The position numbers were made by a program, and so were the translations under genes. From the NCBI GenBank assembly GCA_024638265.1, contig JAHEKQ010000005.1:21708-85707 (forward strand): a DNA stretch of 64,000 nt, read 5' to 3'. The notes beneath the pieces were generated by a model that saw only the letters and a program-made list of their open reading frames with translations, searched no databases and had not been told where the DNA came from. The stretch comes from Flammeovirgaceae bacterium. Its GTDB lineage: Bacteria > Bacteroidota > Bacteroidia > Cytophagales > Cyclobacteriaceae. The first letter of the stretch is position 1, and each line of letters starts with the position of its first letter. This document shows, in pieces, positions 52,025 through 60,986 of the stretch.

Positions 52025-53284
52025 ATGAATCTGAATAAAAAAGGCTGGTTGAAAGAATATATTAACATCAAGGAAAAGGAGCTTTCCGAATCGGGGACTC
52101 TCGGTTTTGACCATAAGGGCCAGCATCCCGATCAATCTTTGTATGCCATCATACAGCCTACGGGAATTATGTATGGGTATCCTATCCTTACAACAGACCT
52201 TATCCCTGGAGATATTGACCAGAGATCAAAGGTCAAACTACTCCTAATGAATGCCCTACTTTCCAGTTACGTGTTAATCAAGGAGAGCAAGGGGGATCGT
52301 ATTACGATTTTCACGGAAGTTTTAGACGAAGGAGTCCACGCAATTGCCGCATTTTACAACTCCCTTTACAAGGAGCTCTACACCTCCCCGACTTCATTTT
52401 TCGGCAAAAAGAAGTCAGATTACGACCTGCTGGAAAAAATCCTTGATAAACGCATTGAATCAAAGCATAGCAATCAGAATTTCTGGAAAAATTTCTTTCA
52501 CAACAGTCTCTTATTCCTCGATATCTACTTTTTCAGGCAATGGGTACAGACCCCTGACGATAATATGATCACGGAATACCTGAAGGACCAGAAGGACAAT
52601 ATCAGACTTGATATTGTAAAAGTGATGGCCGCTGCTGCCCATGCCAATTCAAATATTGAACCTGAAGAAAGAGTCTTATTTGAACATTTTATAGAGTCGC
52701 TGGAATTCCAGCCGGAAAAGAAAAAGGAAGCAGTCGACTACTTTGAAAGTGGAGTAGAGATTGAAGAAATCCCCCTCCCTTCCGAGGATACCTGGATCCT
52801 GAAAAAATTCCTTTTCGAACTTGCTATTTTAACGACCTGGGCAGACCAGAAAATCGAAGAATCGGAAGAAAATTTTCTGCGTGAATTAAATTCCCGACTG
52901 GGATTTGGCGATCCTGATTACGAGAAGAGTATCATTGCCGTTGAAGGTTTTGTACTCGAATACTGGAACGAATTGGATAAGTTGAAAGACAAGAATGACT
53001 TTGAAATCGTCTCCAACCAGTACCTGGAGCGCTTGTCTGCGGTTACGAGTAAGTACAAGGACCGCCTTTACAAAGAGATCATGATGCGAGGCAACCTGAT
53101 CAAGATGATCCAGAAAGCCAAAACCGGTGATGTAAAGGAAAATGAAAAGGAATTTATCAGGGAACAGCTGATCAAATGCCTGGAAGAAATACCGGTATTT
53201 GATGTGATCGCACTACCCCAGCATTTTCTCAGTCTACCCGTCATCATGAAGATACTCCCGAAAGATTTTTTTAAGGAGGTCTAA
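52025..53284 (+). CDS. LETM1-related protein with TerB-like region
   Basis: A 419-residue protein without signal peptide. Residues about 195-300 are helical with paired acidic residues (VMAAAAHANSNIEPEER, AILTTWADQKIEESEENF), resembling the TerB tellurite-resistance fold. The C-terminal 60 residues (EIPVFDVIALPQHFLSLP followed by VIMKILPKDF) match the core of the LETM1 family. Bacteroidota have a family annotated as LETM1-related biofilm-associated protein, which fits length and layout; a biofilm role here is by family analogy only. ATG start. The last four bases overlap the radical SAM gene. Confidence 0.7.
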   Translation: MNLNKKGWLKEYINIKEKELSESGTLGFDHKGQHPDQSLYAIIQPTGIMYGYPILTTDLIPGDIDQRSKVKLLLMNALLSSYVLIKESKGDRITIFTEVLDEGVHAIAAFYNSLYKELYTSPTSFFGKKKSDYDLLEKILDKRIESKHSNQNFWKNFFHNSLLFLDIYFFRQWVQTPDDNMITEYLKDQKDNIRLDIVKVMAAAAHANSNIEPEERVLFEHFIESLEFQPEKKKEAVDYFESGVEIEEIPLPSEDTWILKKFLFELAILTTWADQKIEESEENFLRELNSRLGFGDPDYEKSIIAVEGFVLEYWNELDKLKDKNDFEIVSNQYLERLSAVTSKYKDRLYKEIMMRGNLIKMIQKAKTGDVKENEKEFIREQLIKCLEEIPVFDVIALPQHFLSLPVIMKILPKDFFKEV

Positions 53285-54288
53285 ATCCAGACTTTGGTAC
53301 CCTCCGTACAATTCATGCAAATATCAATTTCAGACCTGGACTTCAATATTTTATTTCTGAAATTCTGATAATCTTCTCCAAACCAAATATCCCTGAAAGA
53401 ACGATCTTTCATATTTCCAAGCTGATGGCTTGCGTCTTTATCAAAGCAACAGGGGACAACATTTCCATCCCAGGTAATAACACATGAGTGCCACATCCTC
53501 CAGCAGTGATCCAGCAACTTATTCTTGATCTTCAGTTTGCCCTCTTGATCCCTCGCATAGCGGGCGAATTTTTCATTTAGGGGAATAATCTCTTCCTTGG
53601 AATTATAGTCGTAGACCTGGGCTGTTTTAAATGATAATTTGTCCGATCCCAGTTTCCTGAATAACTTTTTCATATCAGCCACCTGGTGTTCATTGTGACG
53701 GAAGACAATGAATTGGATTTCGGTATACGGGCCTTTACCTTCCTGTTTTTTCATCTTCTCCAATCTCTCAACACCATCGATAACTTGTTCGAGGTCTCCA
53801 TTGACCCGGTACTGCTCGTAGGTTTCCTGGTCGGTTCCGTCAATCGAGATAATCAAGCGGTCCAACCCCGACTCAATTGTTTTTTCCACCCTTTTTTCAT
53901 CCAGGAAATGGCCATTGGTGGATGTTGACGTGAAGATTCGTTTGTCAGAAGCCGCCTTTACCATATCGAAGAACTGTTGATTGATAAAAGGTTCACCCTG
54001 GAAGTAAAATGTCAGGTAAATCAAATGTGGACTAACTTGCTCAAGTGCCTCATTGAAAAACGTAAGGTCCAGTGTCCCCGTGTCCCGGCTGAATTGTCGA
54101 AGACCACTGGGACATTCCGTACACCCAAGGTTACAGGCAGTGGTGGGTTCAATGGACATCGCATATGGAAGTCCGCTTATTACGCTTCTTCCCAAACGAC
54201 GGGAGCGATAGTAACTCCACAATACCCGGGCTGCGTTATTGAGTTTTGCAGCACTCAGGTGGTTAACCAGTCCCAGGGTATAACTCAT
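53281..54288 (-). CDS. Radical SAM protein with SPASM domain
   Basis: A 335-residue enzyme. Cys52, Cys56 and Cys59 (TACNLGCTECP) bind the radical-generating [4Fe-4S] cluster. A C-terminal SPASM domain supplies further cysteines (HCWRMWHSCVITWDGN, VVPCCFDKD, DICMNC). SPASM enzymes often modify ribosomal peptides or carry out other demanding chemistry; no precursor peptide gene is visible next to it. It converges with the LETM1-related gene by four bases and diverges from the Lnb-type gene. ATG start. Confidence 0.92.
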   Translation of the reverse strand: MSYTLGLVNHLSAAKLNNAARVLWSYYRSRRLGRSVISGLPYAMSIEPTTACNLGCTECPSGLRQFSRDTGTLDLTFFNEALEQVSPHLIYLTFYFQGEPFINQQFFDMVKAASDKRIFTSTSTNGHFLDEKRVEKTIESGLDRLIISIDGTDQETYEQYRVNGDLEQVIDGVERLEKMKKQEGKGPYTEIQFIVFRHNEHQVADMKKLFRKLGSDKLSFKTAQVYDYNSKEEIIPLNEKFARYARDQEGKLKIKNKLLDHCWRMWHSCVITWDGNVVPCCFDKDASHQLGNMKDRSFRDIWFGEDYQNFRNKILKSRSEIDICMNCTEGTKVWI

Positions 54289-54355
54289 CCTGTAAAGTTG
54301 AAAAAAATATTTGAAGCCATTCGTTCCACTGATCTAAACTTTATCTTGCATCCTC

Positions 54356-55528
54356 ATGAGGTGGTTGATTTTACTTTCACTGTTCATTGTCAATTATGGT
54401 TACAGCCAGAACGTAACCCTTTCCCCTAGTGCAGAAATACATGTAGTAACCTGCGGACCGGGTCAGTATGAGCTGTATTCCGCCTTCGGTCATAGTGCTT
54501 TTCGAGTGGTTGACCCAATATCAGGGATCGACTACATCTATGACTATGGCGTTTTTGATTTTAATCAGCCCAACTTCTACATGAATTTTGCCAGGGGCTT
54601 TCTCTATTACCGGCTTGCGCGTAGGGATTTTGCACCATTTTTCAATTTCTATGCCTATTACAACCGGTATTTCAATGAACAGCAACTCAATTTGTCAATG
54701 GAACAAAAGCAGAAGCTATTCGACTATCTCGAATGGAACAATCTGCCGGAGAATAGGGACTATTTTTATGATTACTTCTATGACAACTGTGCCACGAAAA
54801 TACCCAATGTTGTCATCGCAGCCCTCGGCGACGAGGTCATCTTCCATGATGACCATATTGAAACGGGAAAGACTATCAGGCAGCTGACGGATGACTACCT
54901 GGGATATCAACCCTGGGGTGACCTCGGGATAGATTTCTGCCTGGGCCTACCTATGGATAAAGTGGCTACACCTGAGATGTTCTGGTTCCTCCCCGATTAT
55001 GTGCAAAAAGCTTTTGACAATGCCTCTATCGTCGAAAATGGCGTTTCAAGGCCAATGGTAAAACGTACACTCAATAGCTACATCCCGAGACCCGAGGAGC
55101 ACCCCATACCCTTTTTCACACCTCTTAAAGTTGGTTGGATGCTTTTTCTCCTTATTCTCTTACTCACCATTTATGGGTGGAGAAAGGGTAGATTATTTGG
55201 GCTGATTGACCTCGTTTATTTTGGAATCCTGGGTTTACTTGGACTTTTCCTCTTCCTGCTTTGGGTGGCTACTGATCACAATGACGCAGCATATAATTTT
55301 AACCTGCTCTGGGCGATGCCGTTTCACCTTGCCTTGATTGTTCTCTTAATTAAAAAAAGTCAGCTTGTAGCCCATTATTTCCGATGGAGCACCTATTGGT
55401 ACCTGGTTGTCGTAGCGTTGTGGTTTTTCCTACCCCAACAAATGCATCCGGCATTATTTCCCCTGGCGTTGGCGGCGTTGTTAAGGTCTTACTATCGATG
55501 GAAACTTTACCGGGATGCCCGGTCTTAA
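54356..55528 (+). CDS. DUF4105/Lnb-type membrane protein, probable lipoprotein N-acyltransferase
   Basis: A 390-residue protein. Residues 1-18 are a signal sequence, then a periplasmic DUF4105 domain with Cys33 in VVTCGPGQYELYSAFGHSAF, His46, and Asn-Cys in FYDNCATKIPN. After about residue 255 come four membrane segments. The layout fits the Lnb family described from Bacteroides, in which a periplasmic thiol-dependent domain moves an acyl chain to the N-terminal cysteine of lipoproteins. Assignment of this copy is by domain similarity. It overlaps rnhB by 14 bases. It would act after LspA, also encoded in this window. Confidence 0.75.
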   Translation: MRWLILLSLFIVNYGYSQNVTLSPSAEIHVVTCGPGQYELYSAFGHSAFRVVDPISGIDYIYDYGVFDFNQPNFYMNFARGFLYYRLARRDFAPFFNFYAYYNRYFNEQQLNLSMEQKQKLFDYLEWNNLPENRDYFYDYFYDNCATKIPNVVIAALGDEVIFHDDHIETGKTIRQLTDDYLGYQPWGDLGIDFCLGLPMDKVATPEMFWFLPDYVQKAFDNASIVENGVSRPMVKRTLNSYIPRPEEHPIPFFTPLKVGWMLFLLILLLTIYGWRKGRLFGLIDLVYFGILGLLGLFLFLLWVATDHNDAAYNFNLLWAMPFHLALIVLLIKKSQLVAHYFRWSTYWYLVVVALWFFLPQQMHPALFPLALAALLRSYYRWKLYRDARS

Positions 55529-56120
55529 GTCACATTTTTCCGGCAAAAACCTGGAAGCCGGTTGTGATGAGGTTGGGCGTGGATGTCTTGCCGGGCCTGT
55601 AGTAGCCGCCGCCGTGATACTACCCCGTGATTTCACCCATGAATTTCTTACTGACTCGAAACAACTTTCACAAAGCCAACGGCTCGAGTTAAGGCAAGAG
55701 ATTGAAGAGGTCGCAATCTCTTATGGAATCGGAAAAGTTGACAACAGGGAAATTGATAAAATCAACATTCTAAATGCTTCCTATAAAGCGATGGGAATAG
55801 CAATAGAAAGCCTGGAGCCCCCTCCTGAGTTCCTCCTTATTGATGGCAATCGTTATCCGGGTTACCCGGGAATCAGGCACAAATGTATCGTTAAGGGGGA
55901 TACCAAATACTTCTCAATAGCAGCGGCATCAGTACTTGCAAAAGTGTACAGGGACACACTGATGGAGGAACTGGGCAAAGAGTATCCCGACTTTGGTTGG
56001 GACCAGAACTCCGGATATGCAACCAAAGTTCATCGCGAGGCCCTTGAGCGCCTTGGGCCGACACCCCATCACAGGAAATCCTTTTTAAAGAGTGATGATC
56101 AGCTACCTCTCTTTGACTGA
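55515..56120 (+). CDS. rnhB: Ribonuclease HII
   Basis: Removes RNA from RNA-DNA hybrids, including single misincorporated ribonucleotides. The 201-residue length is normal. The catalytic start is GCDEVGRGCLAGP with Asp18 and Glu19; later acidic sites lie in LLIDGNRYP and YRDTLMEEL. The ATG overlaps the Lnb-type gene by 14 bases in another frame. Confidence 0.96.
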   Translation: MPGLKSHFSGKNLEAGCDEVGRGCLAGPVVAAAVILPRDFTHEFLTDSKQLSQSQRLELRQEIEEVAISYGIGKVDNREIDKINILNASYKAMGIAIESLEPPPEFLLIDGNRYPGYPGIRHKCIVKGDTKYFSIAAASVLAKVYRDTLMEELGKEYPDFGWDQNSGYATKVHREALERLGPTPHHRKSFLKSDDQLPLFD

Positions 56121-56148
56121 GTTTAGTATATTACTTTGAAATCGAATT

Positions 56149-57009
56149 TTGAAAAATTACTTTATCTCAATAAATCCCGTTTCAGGAGACAGGAATAATC
56201 AAAAGAAAATTGCTGAACTCCTAAATCTGCTCGATAGCTCCGGGGTTTCCTACAGCGTACATAACACGGATGATAAGCGTCGAATGGACCAGCTTATCCA
56301 GGAGGAGCTAAGAGAGGATCACACACATCTTATCATCTGTGGAGGAGACGGTTCTCTCAACGAAGCCATTAATGGCTTACCAGATTTTTCGAGACCGATG
56401 GGGATATATCCCCTGGGACGCGGGAACGATTTTATCAAGAATTTTTCACTCCAGGGAAACTGGGATCACCTCCTTGGTGATAATTACCGGGAAGTTGATG
56501 TAGGAAAGTGCAACAACCGTTTATTTCACAATGGTATCGGTGCTGGCTTTGACGGTCAGATCATAATCAATATGATGAATTCAAACAACCTGTTTAAAGG
56601 GCACGCCGCTTATTACTATCACGTGGTAAAAATTCTGAGCACCTACAAGGAGCGAAGTCTTCACTTCACCATCGATGGCCGTGAATTCAATGAGACCGTA
56701 CTCCTCATCCTCGTCGCCAATGGTACTACATTCGGTGGGGGATTCAGGTTAGCACCCCAGGCCGACTTAAATGACGGCTTGCTGGATGTCTGCATAATTA
56801 CCCGCATTAGCGCTATCCGACGATTTCTAAACCTCAGCCGTCTAAAAGCCGGAAAACACCTTGACATGAAGGAAGCGATCTACTTGAAAGGCAAAAAGAT
56901 TAAAATCAGTGCGGGTGATATCCATGGGCAAATTGACGGAGAATATTTTGGTGCTCCTCCTTACGAGATTTCGGTCTTATCCCAGAAATTGAAAGTATTA
57001 ATTCCTTAG
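56149..57009 (+). CDS. Diacylglycerol/lipid kinase (YegS/DgkB family)
   Basis: A 286-residue soluble lipid kinase with the nucleotide-binding motif ICGGDGSLNEAINGLP near residue 65 and the second block YPLGRGNDFIKNF. The start TTG 56149 (MKNYFISINPVSG) is placed by the conserved NPVSG strand. TTACTTTG just upstream resembles a -7 element with one mismatch. The substrate could be diacylglycerol or another lipid alcohol. Its last four bases overlap the hemH stop on the opposite strand. Confidence 0.88.
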   Translation: MKNYFISINPVSGDRNNQKKIAELLNLLDSSGVSYSVHNTDDKRRMDQLIQEELREDHTHLIICGGDGSLNEAINGLPDFSRPMGIYPLGRGNDFIKNFSLQGNWDHLLGDNYREVDVGKCNNRLFHNGIGAGFDGQIIINMMNSNNLFKGHAAYYYHVVKILSTYKERSLHFTIDGREFNETVLLILVANGTTFGGGFRLAPQADLNDGLLDVCIITRISAIRRFLNLSRLKAGKHLDMKEAIYLKGKKIKISAGDIHGQIDGEYFGAPPYEISVLSQKLKVLIP

Positions 57010-58016
57010 GCCGTTTTTACGATGTCTTCCAGGCAGGACACCCATTTGTCCTCACTGTTAAGGCTCTCGATGAGCTGTACCTTTTCCCCACCGTTTTCTT
57101 CAAAAATCTCCTGATATTCTTCGCCTATTTCAATGATGGTCTCCAGGCAATCAGCGGTGAATGCCGGTGAAAAAACCAGTAACTTTTTTGCCCCGTCTTT
57201 AGCTTTTTGCTCCACTACTTTATCGGAAAATGGTTCTAACCATTTTTTGTCCAATCTCGATTGAAAGCAGACGGTGTAATTCTCCTCGGGTATTCCCAAT
57301 CTATCTGCAATAAAACGGGAGGTGGCAAAACTTGTCGCCTTATAACAATTCTTATTCTCCTCGTTGATTTCATTTTCACAATCCCTGTCTTCACAAAGTC
57401 CATTGTCATAAACTTTATCCACCTGGCGGGTAGGTAGCCCATGATAGGAGAAAAGTACATGGTCGTACTCCTTCCAGTCATACCTGCGACCGATTTCTTC
57501 CCAGGCATCAACGAATTTGGGGTGATCATAGTATTGATCTACGAAGTGTATTTCTGGCATAACCCACCACTTTGACACGACCTTCATTACCCTGTCATAA
57601 ACCGAGCCCGTAGTGGCTGACGCGTACTGCGGGAATAGCGGCAGGACGATGATTTTACTGTGGTTCTCTCTCCTGATCTCTTCGAGGGCGGAATCCAGCG
57701 AAGGATTCTTATATCTCATCGCCAGGTAAACTTTATAATCCGTTCCCAGGGAACCCTGTAGTTTATCCCTGAGGTCTTCCGAATGATAAATGATTGGTGA
57801 TCCTTTCTCCGTCCAGAGCTGCTTATAAATTTTTGCAGACCTGGGAGCCCTGAAAGGTACAATGATAAGATTGACCAGTATTTTTCTCAGTAACCAGGGC
57901 AAATCTATGACCCTTGGATCATTGAGAAATTGTGACAAATATGATCTCACATCACTTACCCTGGGAGAATCGGGTGTCCCAAGATTCACCATCAATACCG
58001 CTGTCGAATTTGCCAT
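57006..58016 (-). CDS. hemH: Ferrochelatase
   Basis: Inserts ferrous iron into protoporphyrin IX to form heme. The 336-residue protein has the start VLMVNLGTPDSPRVSDVRSY, the metal-site histidine in FSYHGLPTRQVDK and the conserved FSPAFTADCLETI. Cysteines in the middle (NGLCEDRDCENE) are noted but not assigned to an iron-sulfur cluster. ATG start, divergent from the D-threonine-aldolase-like gene. HemJ, the preceding pathway step, is also in this window. Confidence 0.96.
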   Translation of the reverse strand: MANSTAVLMVNLGTPDSPRVSDVRSYLSQFLNDPRVIDLPWLLRKILVNLIIVPFRAPRSAKIYKQLWTEKGSPIIYHSEDLRDKLQGSLGTDYKVYLAMRYKNPSLDSALEEIRRENHSKIIVLPLFPQYASATTGSVYDRVMKVVSKWWVMPEIHFVDQYYDHPKFVDAWEEIGRRYDWKEYDHVLFSYHGLPTRQVDKVYDNGLCEDRDCENEINEENKNCYKATSFATSRFIADRLGIPEENYTVCFQSRLDKKWLEPFSDKVVEQKAKDGAKKLLVFSPAFTADCLETIIEIGEEYQEIFEENGGEKVQLIESLNSEDKWVSCLEDIVKTA

Positions 58017-58104
58017 ATCAGTAATTTATCCAGATGTAATAACATTCGAAATTCCGCAATGTTACCACAAGAACCTTATATTTCGCTTTCAATCTTAGCC
58101 GCCT

Positions 58105-59196
58105 ATGAAACGGGATAAACCCATACTCCTGATAGACGAGAATATCTGCAAAGCTAATATTCAATTCATGTCAGAAAAAGCTGCAAGTCATGGACTTCAT
58201 TTTCGACCTCATTTCAAAACCCATCAATCCAGGATGGTTGCCGAATGGTTGAAATCAGTCGGAGTCGATAGCATAACGGTTTCATCTATGGACATGGCAG
58301 AATATTTCAATGGACAATTCGGGCATATAACCCTGGCGATACCATTTAACAGGCATCAAATCGATCACCTTAATAAATTGCTGAACGATCAGTATATGGC
58401 AATTATGGTTGATGACATCAGTACTACCCGCTTCCTTGCCGCTGAAGCTGCCGGTCCGCTCGGTGTTTGGATTGAAATAGATACCGGGAGTAATCGTTCC
58501 GGTCTCGATCCTCGGAAACCCGCTGATGTTCAACAAATAATAGATGAAGTTGAAAACAATCATAAACTTAGCCTTGAAGGGCTTTACAGCCATGCCGGCC
58601 ATACTTATGCAGCCCGATCTGAAAAGGCTGTATTGGAAATCTTCGAGAAGGCCCGAAAAGACCTCGTAGAGTTAAAACTTCAACTGAAAACCTCCAGTGA
58701 CTTGAATTTGAATCTGGGGGATACTCCAGGTTGTAGCTTATCAGAAAATTTTGAAGGGATTCAATCTATCAGTCCTGGTAATTTTGTCTTCTACGACGTG
58801 ACTCAGTCTGAAATTAAGGCATGTGGAACAGACAAAATTGCGGTCTGTTTGGCCTCACCAATAATTTCGAAGAATGAAGACCGTCGGGAATTGGTTATTT
58901 ACGGTGGGGGTATACACCTCTCTAAAGACAGGGTTGAGATCAAGGGGCAGACCACTTTTGGACTGATGGTTAAACTCGGGGGGAATAAATGGTCGAATCC
59001 TGTTGAGGGTTGCTACTTGCGTTCCATCTCACAGGAGCATGGGGTGATAAGTGTCACTGATGAGGTTTTTGAGCAATTCGACGTGGGAGATACGGTCGGA
59101 ATCCTGCCGGTGCATTCCTGCATGACGGCCGATTGTATGGGCCGGTATTTCACTTTGTCGGGAATTGAGGTCGATCATATGCGCGTTGAACGGTGA
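58105..59196 (+). CDS. D-threonine aldolase-like PLP enzyme
   Basis: A 363-residue fold-type III PLP enzyme of the D-threonine aldolase/alanine racemase N-terminal family. The PLP lysine is in HFRPHFKTHQS near residue 38. The C-terminal domain has the metal-site region GILPVHSCMTADCM, consistent with a D-Thr aldolase-type manganese site. Substrate specificity (D-threonine, D-serine or other beta-hydroxy amino acids) is open. ATG start. A weak -7-like TATATTTC (58077-58084) lies upstream. Confidence 0.85.
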   Translation: MKRDKPILLIDENICKANIQFMSEKAASHGLHFRPHFKTHQSRMVAEWLKSVGVDSITVSSMDMAEYFNGQFGHITLAIPFNRHQIDHLNKLLNDQYMAIMVDDISTTRFLAAEAAGPLGVWIEIDTGSNRSGLDPRKPADVQQIIDEVENNHKLSLEGLYSHAGHTYAARSEKAVLEIFEKARKDLVELKLQLKTSSDLNLNLGDTPGCSLSENFEGIQSISPGNFVFYDVTQSEIKACGTDKIAVCLASPIISKNEDRRELVIYGGGIHLSKDRVEIKGQTTFGLMVKLGGNKWSNPVEGCYLRSISQEHGVISVTDEVFEQFDVGDTVGILPVHSCMTADCMGRYFTLSGIEVDHMRVER

Positions 59197-59226
59197 ACTT
59201 AATAATCTAATCCCATCCGAGAAATG

Positions 59227-59234
59227 TACCTTTG
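59227..59234 (+). promoter_or_regulatory. -7 promoter element for the amidohydrolase operon
   Basis: TACCTTTG fits TAnnTTTG exactly, 87 bases before ATG 59322. No clear -33 element is at the expected distance. Confidence 0.5.
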
Positions 59235-59321
59235 AAATAAGTCTTCTCCCGAAAAGCAAGTATGGATTGTGATTATTGAGTGAATATTCCATCTTCCCAG
59301 ACTAATAAATCTCAAATCACA

Positions 59322-60986
59322 ATGTTAAAAGCCAAAAAAGTAGTGTACCAATTTCTGGTACTGGCAGCCTTGATGTTGACTATCGAGGCTGTTGCCCAAC
59401 GGGATGAGATGGCTCCGGTGACCGATACCTATGCGATTAAGAATGTTACAATCGTTCAGGCTCCGGGAAGAGTCATACCCATGGGAACTGTTTTGATCAG
59501 TAACGGACTGATCAAACAAGTAGGAGCATCCGTGACAATACCCAGCAATGCAAAGGTCATCGACGCTGATTCGATGTTTGTGTATGCGGGTTTCATCGAC
59601 GGACTTTCATATGCCGGTATACCCAGGCCTGAAGAACGTCAGCGACCCAGGGATGTGCTCTCTATGGCCCCCCCCTATGAGTGGGCGGGCATTCAGCCAC
59701 ATTTACCTGCGACACAATTTCTCGACCCATCTGATAAAAGTTTGGTGCAAATGAGAGAAGCGGGGTTTACTATCACCCAGGTGGTACCCCGCGGACAGAT
59801 GCTTCCGGGCCAGGGTACCATACTTGTTTTATCGGGAGAGGATAAGAGCGAAATGGTATTGCGCGAAGGTTCGACACTTTTCTCACAGCTGAGTGGTGCC
59901 AGGGGGGTTTTTCCCGCAACCACCATTGGTGTTATGGCTAAATGGAGAGACCTTTACCGCAACGCCAGTTATGCGCGGATTCATTCTGCCAATTATGCTT
60001 CCAATCCCGCGGGAATGGAACGGCCTGATTATGATCCTGTTATCGAATCTCTCTTTCCTGTGACCACCAATCAACTAAGTGTGACATTTGATGCTAAGTC
60101 TGACCTGGATATTCACAGGGTGATTGCTCTCCAGAAAGACCTGGGTTTCAAACTGGTACTGGCCAATATTGAAAAAGGCTGGCCAGCCATGAGTAAGATC
60201 AAAAGTTCAGGAGCCGGGGTATTATTGAGCTACGACCTTCCTAAAGAAGCTAAAATAGACTCTTCGAGGGAGATGGAAACCGACCGCGATAAAGAAATTG
60301 CCGCACTTGAGAAAAAGAATGTGGAAGCTTACATGCAGTATACCAGCCAGGCGGCGAAATTTAGTTCAGGAGGCGTTAAGTTTGGATTTTCTTCCATGAG
60401 TGCAAAACCGGCTGACCTGAAAAAGAATCTCATGATCATGATAGAGAATGGCTTATCAGAAGATGCGGCACTTTCTGCTTTAACCACCAACCCCGCCAGT
60501 ATATTGGGCATATCCAATATTGCCGGGACTGTGGACGCCGGGAAGATGGCGAACCTCGTTGTGACAACAAAACCTTATTTCAGTGAGGAGTCAGCAATTA
60601 AATATGTGTTCGCCGATGGCGATATGTACGAGTTTGATATAAAAGCGAAAAGCGAGTCCAGCACTGAAGGAGCTGAGGTTATAGTCGGCACATGGAATTA
60701 TACTGCCAGCAGTGGCGATGGAGATAGTGAAGGAGTAATTACCATTACCAACGATGGCGGAGGCCTTTCTGGATCTATGACCAATTCCCAGGTACCTGTA
60801 CCCGGCGATATCTCTGATGTAAGTATCAGTGGAAAGGAAGTTTCCTTCGTAGTTACTTTCAATATGGATGGACAGAATTTTGAAGTAGAGGCCAGTGTAA
60901 CGGTTGAGAAAAATACCATGGAGGGTGAATTGATAACTCCGTTTGGAAACGCTGCTCTAACAGGAGAAAAAGACCCCAATAACTAA
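59322..60986 (+). CDS. Exported amidohydrolase-family protein lacking metal ligands (first of three)
   Basis: A 554-residue protein with signal peptide MLKAKKVVYQFLVLAALMLT up to AVAQ. The fold opening (KNVTIVQAPGRVIP) and the C-terminal barrel-edge motif (GTVDAGKMANLVVTTKPYF) mark the amidohydrolase superfamily, but where active enzymes have HxH this copy reads FIDGLSYAGIP. The later histidines are also absent (e.g. LVLANIEKG). After about residue 455 an extra beta domain (WNYTASSGDGDSEGVI) is appended. I chose ATG 59322 over GTG 59280 because the signal peptide starts there. Its stop shares one base with the next ATG (TAATG). It is probably a non-catalytic subunit or has changed function. 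Confidence 0.8.
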   Translation: MLKAKKVVYQFLVLAALMLTIEAVAQRDEMAPVTDTYAIKNVTIVQAPGRVIPMGTVLISNGLIKQVGASVTIPSNAKVIDADSMFVYAGFIDGLSYAGIPRPEERQRPRDVLSMAPPYEWAGIQPHLPATQFLDPSDKSLVQMREAGFTITQVVPRGQMLPGQGTILVLSGEDKSEMVLREGSTLFSQLSGARGVFPATTIGVMAKWRDLYRNASYARIHSANYASNPAGMERPDYDPVIESLFPVTTNQLSVTFDAKSDLDIHRVIALQKDLGFKLVLANIEKGWPAMSKIKSSGAGVLLSYDLPKEAKIDSSREMETDRDKEIAALEKKNVEAYMQYTSQAAKFSSGGVKFGFSSMSAKPADLKKNLMIMIENGLSEDAALSALTTNPASILGISNIAGTVDAGKMANLVVTTKPYFSEESAIKYVFADGDMYEFDIKAKSESSTEGAEVIVGTWNYTASSGDGDSEGVITITNDGGGLSGSMTNSQVPVPGDISDVSISGKEVSFVVTFNMDGQNFEVEASVTVEKNTMEGELITPFGNAALTGEKDPNN

